Made by a program: the position numbers and the translations under genes. Positions 27,313 to 37,240 of a stretch of 63,604 bases of DNA are shown here, piece after piece; within the stretch, counting starts at the first letter, position 1; every line of letters begins with the position of its first letter. The notes under the pieces were generated by a model. It saw nothing but the letters and a program-made list of their open reading frames with translations, searched no databases and was not told the DNA's origin. The stretch lies in assembly GCA_947492175.1 (NCBI GenBank), contig CANLMQ010000035.1, positions 1 through 63,604 on the forward strand. Direction: 5' to 3'. The stretch comes from an uncultured Draconibacterium sp. Lineage in GTDB: Bacteria > Bacteroidota > Bacteroidia > Bacteroidales > Prolixibacteraceae.

Positions 27313-28173
27313 TTATGTTAAAATTTCAGAAAGAGTTGAATTAATGGTTGGATACTCAAATTTAAAACCAGATTCGGTTAACGTTTTTGCTTTTACAATG
27401 GGGCTTTCCAAAAGAAGAGTTGATGCTTTGCCAAAAATCAGTTTTAAAAGTAATGATGGAATCGGAATAAATGCTGGTCGGTTTAATCCTTTTGCAATGG
27501 CGCGGGTAAACTCTTTATTGGTAATTATTTGAGGAGCTACAAGATTAAAAAGGTTACTTGATTTATCATGTTCGGTGGCCCAAAGAAAAGCATTGACTAC
27601 GTCTTTTTCATGAATAAACGGAAAGGCCTGTTTTCCCGAGCCAATTTTTCCTCCCAAACCTAGTTTAAAGGGCAAAAGTAAGTTTGTAATGGTTTTTGCT
27701 TCTTTACCTAATACAATGCCTATTCTAAATATGGTATAATTTACTTCAGGAGGTAGTCCCCTTAACGAGTTTTCCCAGTCTCTTACAAGTTTTCCAATAA
27801 ATCCGGTGTTAAATTCGGTGCTGTTTTCTGTGTGTATATTTTCCGGTTTATAAATTCCGATGGCAGATGCAGAAATGAATCTTTTTGGCCGTTCTTCAGG
27901 ATTTAGTTCATTTATTGCTTTTACAAGATTTTTAGTTGTTTTTACCCGGCTTTCGTAAATAATCTTTCTGTTATTGGTAGTCCAGCGTCTTAAAATTGAA
28001 GCACCGGCAATATTAATAATTACATCGCATCCGCTAATTTCTTTTTTGAGTGTTTTAACGGGGTCATATAAGAGCTCGCGGTTAATTCCGGAAACCACAT
28101 GGTTTTTTTCAACCAGTCTTTTTGAAATCAATTTCCCTAGATATCCGTTTATGCCAGTAATTTTTATATTCAA
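27313..28173 (-). CDS. TIGR01777 family NAD(P)-binding epimerase-like protein
   Basis: Extended short-chain dehydrogenase-like protein of 286 residues. The Rossmann motif is ITGINGYLG at the N-terminus; FISASAIGIY holds the Ser/Tyr region; the C-terminal 45 residues match the DUF1731 tail. The start codon is TTG at 28173: an in-frame stop lies three codons upstream and the Rossmann motif begins within a few residues. The family is sometimes called a cell-division inhibitor or sugar epimerase, but its true reaction is unknown. It is convergent with pckA. Confidence 0.85.
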   Translation of the reverse strand: MNIKITGINGYLGKLISKRLVEKNHVVSGINRELLYDPVKTLKKEISGCDVIINIAGASILRRWTTNNRKIIYESRVKTTKNLVKAINELNPEERPKRFISASAIGIYKPENIHTENSTEFNTGFIGKLVRDWENSLRGLPPEVNYTIFRIGIVLGKEAKTITNLLLPFKLGLGGKIGSGKQAFPFIHEKDVVNAFLWATEHDKSSNLFNLVAPQIITNKEFTRAIAKGLNRPAFIPIPSLLLKLIFGKASTLLLESPIVKAKTLTESGFKFEYPTINSTLSEILT

Positions 28174-28299
28174 CTTGTACTATTTGTAAATTTCAGAATG
28201 TAGTTTGATTTGTTCTTTGTTAGTTAAACAAAAACTTTGTGTATTTAGTTCTTAAAATTTGTTAAGTGAACTCGTGATTTGTTACTTTTATGCTTTCGA

Positions 28300-30084
28300 A
28301 TGAGCGATAGCAATCTTCATATAGTAGTGCGGTTACACCGTTGGCGTTTAAAGCACTTAAGCGAACGTGGTTTTATAACAATACTAAGTATTCTTGTTGG
28401 GATACTTGCAGGCATTGGTGCGGTAATTATTAAAAATACGGTTTGGCTAACTCAACGATTGGTACATTCTCTGGTGGTTTCTAATGAAGTTGTAAATTAT
28501 CTTTATTTCGCTTTGCCGATTGTGGGTATTACCCTGGCAATTATTGTTATAAAATATGTTGTTCGATCCGAAGTACGACATGGAATTCCTAATGTTCTTC
28601 ATAGCATTTCAAAAAGAAAAGGAAGGGTTAGCAACCATAATTTGTATTCTTCGGTAATTGCCAGTTCTTTAACTGTCGGGTTTGGGGGTTCTGTTGGTTT
28701 GGAGGGGCCCACAGTTGCTACTGGTACAGCCTGGGGATCGTGGCTCGCCAAAGCATTCAGACTAAATTACAAAAATACTATACTTATGTTGGCCTGTGCG
28801 TGCGCAGGGGCAATGGCGGCAATTTTTAAAGCTCCCATCGCAGCAATTGTGTTTGCAGTTGAAGTAATTATGATTGACTTAACGGTTTTCTCTTTGGTGC
28901 CATTGTTATTGTCATCGGCATCGGCGGTGGTTACATCGTATTTCTTTTTAGGACAAGATGTTTTGTATCCTTTTGAAGTAATAGAATCGTTTGACCTTGC
29001 AGATTTACCTTATTATATTTTATTGGGAATTGTAACCGGATTTGTATCCGTTTATTTTACCAAAATGTATATGTTTTTTGTCGAACAGTTTGATAAACTC
29101 AAAAACAATAAAATCAGGCTAATTATTGGAGGATTTGGATTAGGAGTATTAATCTTTCTTTTTCCTTCGTTGTATGGCGAGGGATATGAGGCGATTAATG
29201 AATGTCTGGCTGGTAATCTGAGTTATTTGTACGATAATAGTATCTTCTATTCTTTTCATAATGAATTGTGGATGGCGATGATTTTGTTGGCATCAGTTGT
29301 GTTACTTAAAATTGTTGCTACTTCGTTAACGTTTGGAGCCGGTGGTGTTGGGGGGATTTTTGCTCCAACGCTTTTTATGGGGGTAAACACAGGAATGCTT
29401 TTCGCACAAATTGTAAACTGGACCGGAGTTCGACAAATAAGTACTCATAATTTTGCTTTAATTGGAATGGCTGGTTTAATTGCCGGAGTACTACATGCTC
29501 CTTTAACCGGAATCTTCTTGATTGCAGATATTTCGGGAGGTTACCAGCTGTTTGTACCCCTAATGATTACAGCTACATTTGCATATTTAATAGTCAGGGC
29601 TTTTACCCCGAATTCGGTTTATCATATTCAATTGGCCAGACGAAAAGAGTTGCTTACTCATGATAAGGATGCAAATGTTCTGCAAATGATGGATGTAAGA
29701 ACCTTAATTGAAACCGACTTTGAAATACTCTCTCCCGACGCTACTTTGCGTGATCTTACTGTTGCTATTTCTCGAAACCACAGAAATTTATTTCCTGTTG
29801 TAGATAAAAATGAAATTATGGTTGGAATGGTAAAAATGGATGATGTTAGAGAGATGATCTTTAATCACAACTTATACGATAAGGTAAAAATAGGTGAGTT
29901 AATGTATATGCCGGAATATCACATTGATCCGAATGATAGCATGGAGATTGTTGCCAACAAATTTGAAACATCAGGCAGATATAATCTTGCTGTAATTGAG
30001 GATGGAAAATACATTGGATTTGTATCGCGGGCGAAGGCTTTTACCAAGTATCGAAAAAAAATAATTGATTTTTCACATGTTTAA
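28300..30084 (+). CDS. ClC family chloride channel with CBS domains, copy 1
   Basis: Membrane protein of 594 residues from the ATG at 28300 (the frame also extends to a TTG at 28279). About residues 20-430 form the ClC pore; a CBS pair fills about 455-590. The gating glutamate is Glu135 in GLEGPTVATG, and GGVGGIFAPTLF is the later anion-site loop. The internal proton glutamate of exchangers (E203 in E. coli) is replaced by Val189 in AVEVIM, as in ClC channels. The motif equivalent to GSGIP reads RHGIP. It is followed at once by a paralogue; the stop overlaps the next start. Confidence 0.9.
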   Translation: MSDSNLHIVVRLHRWRLKHLSERGFITILSILVGILAGIGAVIIKNTVWLTQRLVHSLVVSNEVVNYLYFALPIVGITLAIIVIKYVVRSEVRHGIPNVLHSISKRKGRVSNHNLYSSVIASSLTVGFGGSVGLEGPTVATGTAWGSWLAKAFRLNYKNTILMLACACAGAMAAIFKAPIAAIVFAVEVIMIDLTVFSLVPLLLSSASAVVTSYFFLGQDVLYPFEVIESFDLADLPYYILLGIVTGFVSVYFTKMYMFFVEQFDKLKNNKIRLIIGGFGLGVLIFLFPSLYGEGYEAINECLAGNLSYLYDNSIFYSFHNELWMAMILLASVVLLKIVATSLTFGAGGVGGIFAPTLFMGVNTGMLFAQIVNWTGVRQISTHNFALIGMAGLIAGVLHAPLTGIFLIADISGGYQLFVPLMITATFAYLIVRAFTPNSVYHIQLARRKELLTHDKDANVLQMMDVRTLIETDFEILSPDATLRDLTVAISRNHRNLFPVVDKNEIMVGMVKMDDVREMIFNHNLYDKVKIGELMYMPEYHIDPNDSMEIVANKFETSGRYNLAVIEDGKYIGFVSRAKAFTKYRKKIIDFSHV

Positions 30085-31873
30085 ACGGTTTTTTATCAGG
30101 GGTCTAAAGGGATTGGTAACCAGGTTGGTGGCCTGGCGTATTGCAACTATTTCAGAGCGTAATTTTTTGTATTTGTTAAGTTTAGTTGTAGGTATTTTTA
30201 GTGGATTGGCTGCTTTGTTGCTTAAAAATCTAATTCATTTTGTTGAAGTAGAATTAACACAGGTAATAGACATTGAAGGTTTTAACTATCTGTATTTGCT
30301 GTATCCTCTTATCGGGATTTTATTAACAGTTGTTTTTGTAAAGTATGTTATACGTGACAACATTGGTCATGGTGTATCTAAAATTCTTTATTCTATTTCA
30401 CGAAGGGGAAGTAAATTAAAATCTCACAATAATTATTCATCGATGGTGGCGAGTTCGTTAACCATTGGTTTTGGTGGTTCGGTGGGAGCAGAGGCCCCAA
30501 TTGTATTAACCGGTGCATCAATCGGATCAAATTTGGCGCGTATTTTTAAACTCAGGTATAAATATGTTACCCTAATGGTTGGTTGTGGTGCAGCAGGTGC
30601 AATTGCCGGTATCTTTAATGCACCAATGGCAGGTATTGTTTTTACGCTTGAGGTGCTGATGCTTGACCTGACAATGGCTTTTCTTATTCCGTTACTTATT
30701 TCTGCCATTACAGCAACTGTTTTATCCTACTTTTTTATGGGAGACGAGGTATTGCTTCGGTTTAACGAAGTAGTTCCTTTTGAAATTAGTACCATTTGGA
30801 TTTATATTCTGGTAGGAATCTTTACCGGTTTTATGGGGCTGTATTTTACTAGAGTTTCCATGTATTTGGAGAAACATTTGGCAGGAATAAAAAACTGGTT
30901 CTGGCGTGCTCTTATTGGTGCTTTTGCTTTAGGGGTACTTATTTATCTTTTCCCTCCGTTGTGGGGAGAAGGTTACGAAAGTATTAGCGATGTTTTTAAT
31001 AATCAGGGAGCAGAATTATTAAATCATTCTTTGTTTGAATTGTGGAAAGATAATCCTTATGTGATTTTATTGGTTTTGGGTGGTATATTACTTTTTAAAG
31101 TCGCTGCTACTGCGGCAACTACAGGTGCCGGAGGTAATGGTGGAATTTTCGCACCAACACTTTTTACAGGAGCTATTGCCGGCTATTTTATAGTCAAACT
31201 TTTAAATACACTTTTTGATTTGGGAGTCCCCGAAAACAACTTTGCCCTGGCCGGAATGGCCGGAATGATGGCAGCAGTTATGCATGCTCCGCTTACCGGG
31301 ATTTTCCTTACTGCGGAGATAACAGGAGGGTATGGAATGTTTATTCCGCTGTTGATTACTTCAACCGTGGCTTACGTTACAATTATGCGTTTTGAACCAC
31401 ACTCAATTTATACCAAAAGACTGGCTCAAACGGGCGAATTGATAACTCATCATAAAGACAAAGCAGTGCTTCGCTCAATGGAGTTAAAGAAACTCATCGA
31501 AAATGATTTTGAAATTCTTTCTCCTGATGCAAGTTTGAGAGACCTTGTCAGAGCGGTTTCAAAATCAAACAGAAACTTGTTTCCGATTGTAGATAATGAA
31601 GGTTATTTAAAAGGAATGCTAAAACTGTCGAAAGTTAAAAACCTGATTTTTGAACCCGAACTCTACGATAAGGTAATGGTGAAAGATTTAATGTTTATGC
31701 CGGAGTTTTATATCTCTTCAACCGACTCTATGGAAACTGTGGCTAAAAAGTTTGAAACTTCGAACAGATATAACCTGGCAGTTATTGATGATGGCAAATA
31801 CCTGGGATTTATTTCAAGGGCAGTGGTATTTTCAAATTATCGTAAAACACTCGAATATTTTTCTCACGAATAA
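30077..31873 (+). CDS. ClC family chloride channel with CBS domains, copy 2
   Basis: Protein of 598 residues starting at the ATG at 30077, which lies 8 bases inside the end of copy 1; a TTG at 30065 is less likely. The pore and CBS layout match copy 1 over the whole length, so this is a tandem duplication. The gating glutamate is Glu139 in GAEAPIVLTG and the later loop is GGNGGIFAPTLF. The proton-glutamate position is Val193. The selectivity motif reads GHGVSK, with Ser where Pro is usual, and GAEAP replaces GxEGP. The overlap suggests coupled translation and perhaps a heterodimer. Confidence 0.9.
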   Translation: MFKRFFIRGLKGLVTRLVAWRIATISERNFLYLLSLVVGIFSGLAALLLKNLIHFVEVELTQVIDIEGFNYLYLLYPLIGILLTVVFVKYVIRDNIGHGVSKILYSISRRGSKLKSHNNYSSMVASSLTIGFGGSVGAEAPIVLTGASIGSNLARIFKLRYKYVTLMVGCGAAGAIAGIFNAPMAGIVFTLEVLMLDLTMAFLIPLLISAITATVLSYFFMGDEVLLRFNEVVPFEISTIWIYILVGIFTGFMGLYFTRVSMYLEKHLAGIKNWFWRALIGAFALGVLIYLFPPLWGEGYESISDVFNNQGAELLNHSLFELWKDNPYVILLVLGGILLFKVAATAATTGAGGNGGIFAPTLFTGAIAGYFIVKLLNTLFDLGVPENNFALAGMAGMMAAVMHAPLTGIFLTAEITGGYGMFIPLLITSTVAYVTIMRFEPHSIYTKRLAQTGELITHHKDKAVLRSMELKKLIENDFEILSPDASLRDLVRAVSKSNRNLFPIVDNEGYLKGMLKLSKVKNLIFEPELYDKVMVKDLMFMPEFYISSTDSMETVAKKFETSNRYNLAVIDDGKYLGFISRAVVFSNYRKTLEYFSHE

Positions 31874-32016
31874 AGTGTAGGTCATCAAACTTCCAATATA
31901 GAAACAGTCTTAAAATGCTTATACAATTGTTAATAGGATAATTATTTAAGACATGTTTGTTGTTAATTGGTGTTTATTTTATTTACTTTCGAAAAAATTT
32001 TAAAAAGATATTCGTC

Positions 32017-33012
32017 ATGATAACACGACGTTCGTTTATAGCCAAAAGTTCCCTGGCAATTGCCGGGGCAGGACTGGCATCAAATGCATTTGCAAATTCG
32101 ATCTTAAAAGACAAAAACAATTTACCCATTGTAATTTCAACCTGGAACCATGGAATGCCTGCCAACGAAGCTGCATGGGAAATATTGGAAAAGGGAGGTC
32201 ATTCGCTCGATGCCGTTGAAGCTGGTGTGCGTGTTCCTGAGGCCGATCCAAATGTAATTACTGTAGGTAAAGGAGGGATTCCCGATGCCAGTGGTAAAGT
32301 TACTCTCGATGCCTGTATTATGGATGAAAAAGGACGTGCCGGAAGTGTCACGTATCTGCAGCATATTGTACATCCTATTTCGGTAGCACGATTGGTAATG
32401 GAAAAAACACCACATGTAATGCTCAGTGGAGACGGTGCTTTGGAGTTTGCTCTTGATAATGGCTTTAAAAAGGAGAAATTGCTGACAAAAAAACGTAAAG
32501 AGGAATGGAAAAAGTGGAAAAAGGAGCACAACAAATTCAGCAATAAAATCAATATTGAAAATGTAACTGAAGATAACCACGATACAATCGGGATGCTGGC
32601 CATTGATAAGGATGGGCGTGTTTCGGGGGCATGTACAACCAGTGGAATGGGATATAAAATGCCGGGCAGGGTAGGAGATTCTCCAATAATTGGTGCCGGA
32701 TTGTTTGTTGATGGCGAAGTTGGTGGAGCTACTGCAACTGGCTCTGGTGAGTTAGTTATGAAAACGATAGGTTCATTTTTAGTTGTTGAGTTAATGCGCC
32801 AGGGGATGTCGCCATCGCATGCTTGCGAAGAAGCTGTAAAACGAATTGCTAAAAAGATACCAAACTACGAAAATCATCAGATTGGTTATATTGCTTTAAA
32901 TACAAAAGGAGAATACGGCTCGTTTTGTATTCAGCCCGGGTTTAATTATTCACTAAAAACACCCGATAAAACCGAGTTGGTTGATGCTGAAGCCTGGTTA
33001 AAGAAATTATAA
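32017..33012 (+). CDS. N4-(beta-N-acetylglucosaminyl)-L-asparaginase, Tat-exported
   Basis: Ntn-hydrolase of 331 residues that cleaves the GlcNAc-Asn bond of glycopeptides or beta-aspartyl links. The N-terminus TRRSFIAKSSLAIAGAGLA is a twin-arginine signal, so the start at 32017 is preferred over an upstream TTG at 31957. The nucleophile is Thr190 in HDTIGML, where self-cleavage would give the beta chain. GGATATGSGE is the second site motif. The family usually acts as an alpha/beta heterotetramer. Periplasmic use on peptides or host/algal glycoproteins is inference. Confidence 0.9.
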   Translation: MITRRSFIAKSSLAIAGAGLASNAFANSILKDKNNLPIVISTWNHGMPANEAAWEILEKGGHSLDAVEAGVRVPEADPNVITVGKGGIPDASGKVTLDACIMDEKGRAGSVTYLQHIVHPISVARLVMEKTPHVMLSGDGALEFALDNGFKKEKLLTKKRKEEWKKWKKEHNKFSNKINIENVTEDNHDTIGMLAIDKDGRVSGACTTSGMGYKMPGRVGDSPIIGAGLFVDGEVGGATATGSGELVMKTIGSFLVVELMRQGMSPSHACEEAVKRIAKKIPNYENHQIGYIALNTKGEYGSFCIQPGFNYSLKTPDKTELVDAEAWLKKL

Positions 33013-33046
33013 AAGAAAAGGTGACTTTTTAAAGTCACCTTTTCTT
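33013..33046. terminator. bidirectional terminator, asparaginase and LRR genes
   Basis: Perfect 16-bp stem aagaaaaggtgacttt (33013-33028) and its complement (33031-33046) with a 2-base loop. It starts at the asparaginase stop and ends four bases before the stop of the convergent LRR gene. Confidence 0.85.
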
Positions 33047-33049
33047 ATA

Positions 33050-36000
33050 CTATTTAAATATTACTTTCTTATTTATGATTCTTGAATTTTCTGTTTCAAA
33101 CCTAAAGAGATAAACTCCTTTGGGAAATTGACCGATAGTAATCCAGCCATTAGTAAAATCAGGTTTTTCAAAAACTACTTTTCCAACGAGATCCAAAACC
33201 TTAAGGTTTAGTTTTAGATTTTGCGTGTCAATAAATATTCTCTCGTTGGCAGGATTCGGATACAACGATATTTCCTTTAGTTCAATATTGTTTACTCCAA
33301 CCGGAGTAAGTACTGATAATTTGTAGGGTTCTGAAATAAGAGTGAGTTCCGGAAAGATATTATTTTCTACCTGAAGTATATAAATGCCACTATCTTTTAA
33401 TTCTGCATGATCAATAAAATATATCTCATTACGGTTGGAAAGTATATCATTATCTTTTATCCACTTATAAGAGTCGTTACTTCCTCCCACAAATCCTTCA
33501 ATCTTTATATTCATACTATTATTTTTATAAATGGATGTATCAATTGAAAAACCAATTAACTGCTGAGGAGAATAAATAAAAGTGTCAATGGCTAAAAGTT
33601 CATTGGCTACAGGTTCCATATCGGAGAATACAAAGTTGTTATTGGCAATATTAAGGTAGGTTAGTGTATATGCATTTTCTTTCACTGAATTTATATTTTC
33701 GCTTTTCGAACCATCAAATGTGGGGAATCTTCCCGAAAGTTTATTGTTTGACAGGTTTAGCCAGGTTAATGAATCAAATGCAGAGAAAATATCAAATACT
33801 TCGCCTTCAATATTTAATCCAGATAAATCAATGGCAACAACATGACCGTTTTCAACAGTTACTCCCAACCATTCGTTTACGGTTCCAGAAAGTGTGTCAA
33901 GCCAGTTGTTCCAGTTTTCATTCGCAAACTGGTTATGTAATTCAACCAGAGCTTGATATTCTGTGTTGGGTACTCCTGCTCCTGGTTGTTTGTCTATAAC
34001 TTCCAGTTTAATATTTGCGGAGGTTAATTCAAGCTCTGTTGCTACCAAATTATTTATAATACAATGGTAAACTCCGGCATGTTGTTTTTGCAGGTTTTCG
34101 AATGTTATTTCTTTGTCGGTTTCGTTAGGAAGCAGTACTCCATTTTTAAACCACTTGTATTTATCTGAAGTCCCTGCATAATAGTTATCGACAATAAGAG
34201 TAACTGTTTCTTCCTCTTCGGCTTTAATTGTTTTGTCAACTCCAACTATTCCTTGTGGAGAATATACAAAGTCGTTAAAATCGCTAAAGTTTTCCCACGA
34301 AAAAATGGCTTCAATATCGTTAAATTGAAGGTTGTTTCCACCAAGCCGGAATGTATCCATATCCATTAAACCTGCCAGTGCATCCGGAATTTGACGATAG
34401 TCATCAGCATTGGTAAGTTTCGCTGATTTTGTGGACTCCGTTGTCCCAAATAAATTTCCAGATAAATCCAGACGATATACATTTTTTAGATTATTCAGCT
34501 CGGTAGGAACTGGACCTATTAGCTGATTATTAGATAAATTCAAAACCCTTAATTCTGATAAATTACCCAAACTGGCCGGTATTAAGCCAGTTAAATTATT
34601 GTTGTTAAGATGTAGGTGTCTTAATTTTGATAGATTGCCTAACGACGATGGAATTTCTGATTCAAACATGTTATGGGCTAAACTAATTCCTTCCAGATTT
34701 TTACATTTCGAAAGGCTATCCGGTAGAGCACCGGAAAGAGAATTATTTGAAAGCCCCAACCAGTAAAGTTGCTTAAGTTCACTAATTTCAGCGGGCAAAT
34801 TACCCGACAAGTTGTTCATAGCGAGTGATAATATTTTAAGGTTTGATAATTGTTGAATGTTTTCATCTAATCGGCCCGAAATACGATTATTTGTAAGAGT
34901 GATGTCTTCAATATATCGTAAATTATAGAGTTCTACAGGTAATTGGCCAACTACATTATTTGAATCCAACATAAGTGCCAGTACATGACCATTTATAACT
35001 TTAACACCCGTCCAGTCTTTAACAGAATAATTAGTTGTATCAAGCCAGTTCTGTTTATAATTCCAGTTTATTCCATTACATGTATTGAATAACTTTTCTA
35101 GCGTCTTATACTCAGCCAGGGGTATTCCTGCCCCGTGTACGGCCTTTACCTTTAAAGTTGTACTGTAATTGGTTATTGATAAATCTGGAACCTTGGAATT
35201 AGTTATGACGCAATAATATGTTGCTTCGTCAGAGAGTTGTACATTATCAATGGTTAATGTGGGCGCAGTGGCATTGTTTAATGGAGTGCTGTTACTTGCT
35301 TTTACCCATTGGTATTTATCAGAAGGTGCTGGGTAGTAATTTTGCAGATTTATTATTATTGATTCTCCGACATCAACTTCTTTTTCATTATAGGAATGGA
35401 GACCATTTTGGTACTTGTAACTGAACTGAGTGAGTTGTGAAATGTTTTCCCAGGAGAATATAGATTCCAAATCATTAAACTGGATTGAATTATATGATAA
35501 CAGCAAATTTTTTAATGAAAGAATATCACCTATCTCATCGGGTATTTGTCTGGCTTCACGTGTTATTCCTTCCACTAAACTTCCGAGTTGATTTCTTTCA
35601 AGGTTGAGGGTTACCAAGTTGTTAAGGTTTTTTAATTCAACGGGGAGTGGTCCGTGAATTTTGTTATTCGAAAGATCAAGTACACTAAGAGATGACATCT
35701 GTCCAATCTCAGAAGGGATGGTTCCTTCAATAGCATTTTTATTGCAATAAACTATTTCAAGTTTTTTTAAATTTCCCAGTGAAGTTGGAATATTTCCTTC
35801 AAGCTTATTATTTGCCAGACTTAAAAACTTTAGATTAAGCATATTATCAATCTCTGGTGGAATTAAACCTGATAATTTGTTATCTGATAGCCATAAATAG
35901 TTTAAAGATTGTAATTTATTAAGACCAGATGGGATGTGGCCTGTTAAATTATTGGACGACAAATTCAGGACTTGAAGATAAGACAGATTCCCAATAGATT

Positions 36001-37075
36001 CAGAAATCTCTCCCGTTAAGTTATTATTGTTTAGTTGGAGTTCAATAACATGTCCATTACTAATCTTAACTCCGTGCCAATTGTCAACCGAAATGGTTGT
36101 ATCAGGCCAATTGGTTTTGTTAATCCAGTTGGCTCCTCCTGTTACATTATAAAGTTCGATTAAGGCATTAACTTCTGATGATGGGACTCCTGGATCATTA
36201 TTGATTTGAACGTACTTATCGTTGCTTTGAATAATTAAATCAGGAACGGCATTGTCATAAACTTCTACATAATAGGTGCCTGCATCAATGAAATCAGCAT
36301 CTGTTTTTATATAGTTGTAATTATTTGCCCCTTCGATAGCTGTCCCATTCTTATACCACTGAAATTGATTTTCTTCATTAATAAGGGATGGAGCTAATGA
36401 AACTTCTATTGTTTCTCCAGGCACAAAGTTGAGATATTCATTACTATCTGCTTTATTTTGCGGAATGTAGGTAAAATTGTCTTTAAAGTTATTGTAGTTC
36501 GACAGATTAATTATTGCATTAATTTGGTGATGGAGAAAATTATTACGCTTGACATTTAGCGTATTTAATTTGCTTAAAGCTCCAAGATCAGAAGTCGTTA
36601 TTTCGTCTATTGAATTTCCTGATATGTCCAAAACTAATAATTCCGGAAAATTCAGGCTATTTTCAGTAATATTCTTTCTAAGGTTATTATTTGGTAATTC
36701 TAATTTTGTTACATGGCCATTTGTAACAGTTACTCCAAACCAGTCATTAATTGTAACGTTTGCAGTGTCAAGCCAATTACTGTTGTTTATCCATTCCTCT
36801 CCATGCGTATTATTATAAAAGTTAACAAGTGCATTGTATTCTTCCCAGGGAACAATGTCCGGACTGGTTTTATACTTTGAAGTAGCTGGAAAACTTTGGT
36901 TAAATGGTTGTCTTGCGTTAGTTTTAAGACTCAATAGGCTGGGTTTCAAATCGTAACCAAGACCGGTTAAAGTTTGCTCAAAATTATCGTCGGTTACATA
37001 AGTGTTATGGGCAGAGAGAAAAGACACAAAAATGAAGAAAATAAATGCTGAACTGATCAAGGGCTTAAATTTCAT
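33050..37075 (-). CDS. giant LRR/Ig-like surface protein with type IX secretion signal
   Basis: Exported protein of 1341 residues. A signal peptide covers about 1-22. Four related modules start near residues 75, 295, 650 and 1033. Each opens with a YxALxxLYNxTxGxxW-type segment, passes through DWxGVxVxNGHV and then plant-type LRRs (LxLSxNxLxGxIP), and ends with an Ig-like unit. Modules 2 and 3 are long; modules 1 and 4 are short. The last 75 residues are a type IX sorting domain (LYPNPANERIF, then KGVYLFRF). It is probably surface-anchored or released and binds a protein or glycan; the ligand is unknown. Confidence 0.9.
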   Translation of the reverse strand: MKFKPLISSAFIFFIFVSFLSAHNTYVTDDNFEQTLTGLGYDLKPSLLSLKTNARQPFNQSFPATSKYKTSPDIVPWEEYNALVNFYNNTHGEEWINNSNWLDTANVTINDWFGVTVTNGHVTKLELPNNNLRKNITENSLNFPELLVLDISGNSIDEITTSDLGALSKLNTLNVKRNNFLHHQINAIINLSNYNNFKDNFTYIPQNKADSNEYLNFVPGETIEVSLAPSLINEENQFQWYKNGTAIEGANNYNYIKTDADFIDAGTYYVEVYDNAVPDLIIQSNDKYVQINNDPGVPSSEVNALIELYNVTGGANWINKTNWPDTTISVDNWHGVKISNGHVIELQLNNNNLTGEISESIGNLSYLQVLNLSSNNLTGHIPSGLNKLQSLNYLWLSDNKLSGLIPPEIDNMLNLKFLSLANNKLEGNIPTSLGNLKKLEIVYCNKNAIEGTIPSEIGQMSSLSVLDLSNNKIHGPLPVELKNLNNLVTLNLERNQLGSLVEGITREARQIPDEIGDILSLKNLLLSYNSIQFNDLESIFSWENISQLTQFSYKYQNGLHSYNEKEVDVGESIIINLQNYYPAPSDKYQWVKASNSTPLNNATAPTLTIDNVQLSDEATYYCVITNSKVPDLSITNYSTTLKVKAVHGAGIPLAEYKTLEKLFNTCNGINWNYKQNWLDTTNYSVKDWTGVKVINGHVLALMLDSNNVVGQLPVELYNLRYIEDITLTNNRISGRLDENIQQLSNLKILSLAMNNLSGNLPAEISELKQLYWLGLSNNSLSGALPDSLSKCKNLEGISLAHNMFESEIPSSLGNLSKLRHLHLNNNNLTGLIPASLGNLSELRVLNLSNNQLIGPVPTELNNLKNVYRLDLSGNLFGTTESTKSAKLTNADDYRQIPDALAGLMDMDTFRLGGNNLQFNDIEAIFSWENFSDFNDFVYSPQGIVGVDKTIKAEEEETVTLIVDNYYAGTSDKYKWFKNGVLLPNETDKEITFENLQKQHAGVYHCIINNLVATELELTSANIKLEVIDKQPGAGVPNTEYQALVELHNQFANENWNNWLDTLSGTVNEWLGVTVENGHVVAIDLSGLNIEGEVFDIFSAFDSLTWLNLSNNKLSGRFPTFDGSKSENINSVKENAYTLTYLNIANNNFVFSDMEPVANELLAIDTFIYSPQQLIGFSIDTSIYKNNSMNIKIEGFVGGSNDSYKWIKDNDILSNRNEIYFIDHAELKDSGIYILQVENNIFPELTLISEPYKLSVLTPVGVNNIELKEISLYPNPANERIFIDTQNLKLNLKVLDLVGKVVFEKPDFTNGWITIGQFPKGVYLFRFETENSRIINKKVIFK

Positions 37076-37195
37076 AAGTACAAGTTTAAATTTATTGGGC
37101 TGATATTATAATTTTATCTGTAACAGTTAGTTGCATTAAATGTAGTAATTATATTTAATTATAAAAATGATTAATCTAATTTGTACAGCATAAAA

Positions 37196-37222
37196 AAAGG
37201 TGTCCGAATCGAACACCTTTGT
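37196..37222 (-). terminator. terminator of the RRM protein gene
   Basis: Stem aaaggtgt (37196-37203) with acaccttt (37213-37220) and a 9-base loop, A-run on the left that becomes a T-run on the minus strand. It lies 20 bases after the RRM gene stop. Confidence 0.75.
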
Positions 37223-37240
37223 TATTTTTTTAGCAGTTTG

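Noticed and set aside
34300..36900. CRISPR-like or satellite DNA repeats
   Set aside because: The periodicity is about 72 bases in a coding frame and comes from leucine-rich repeats; the DNA units are diverged.
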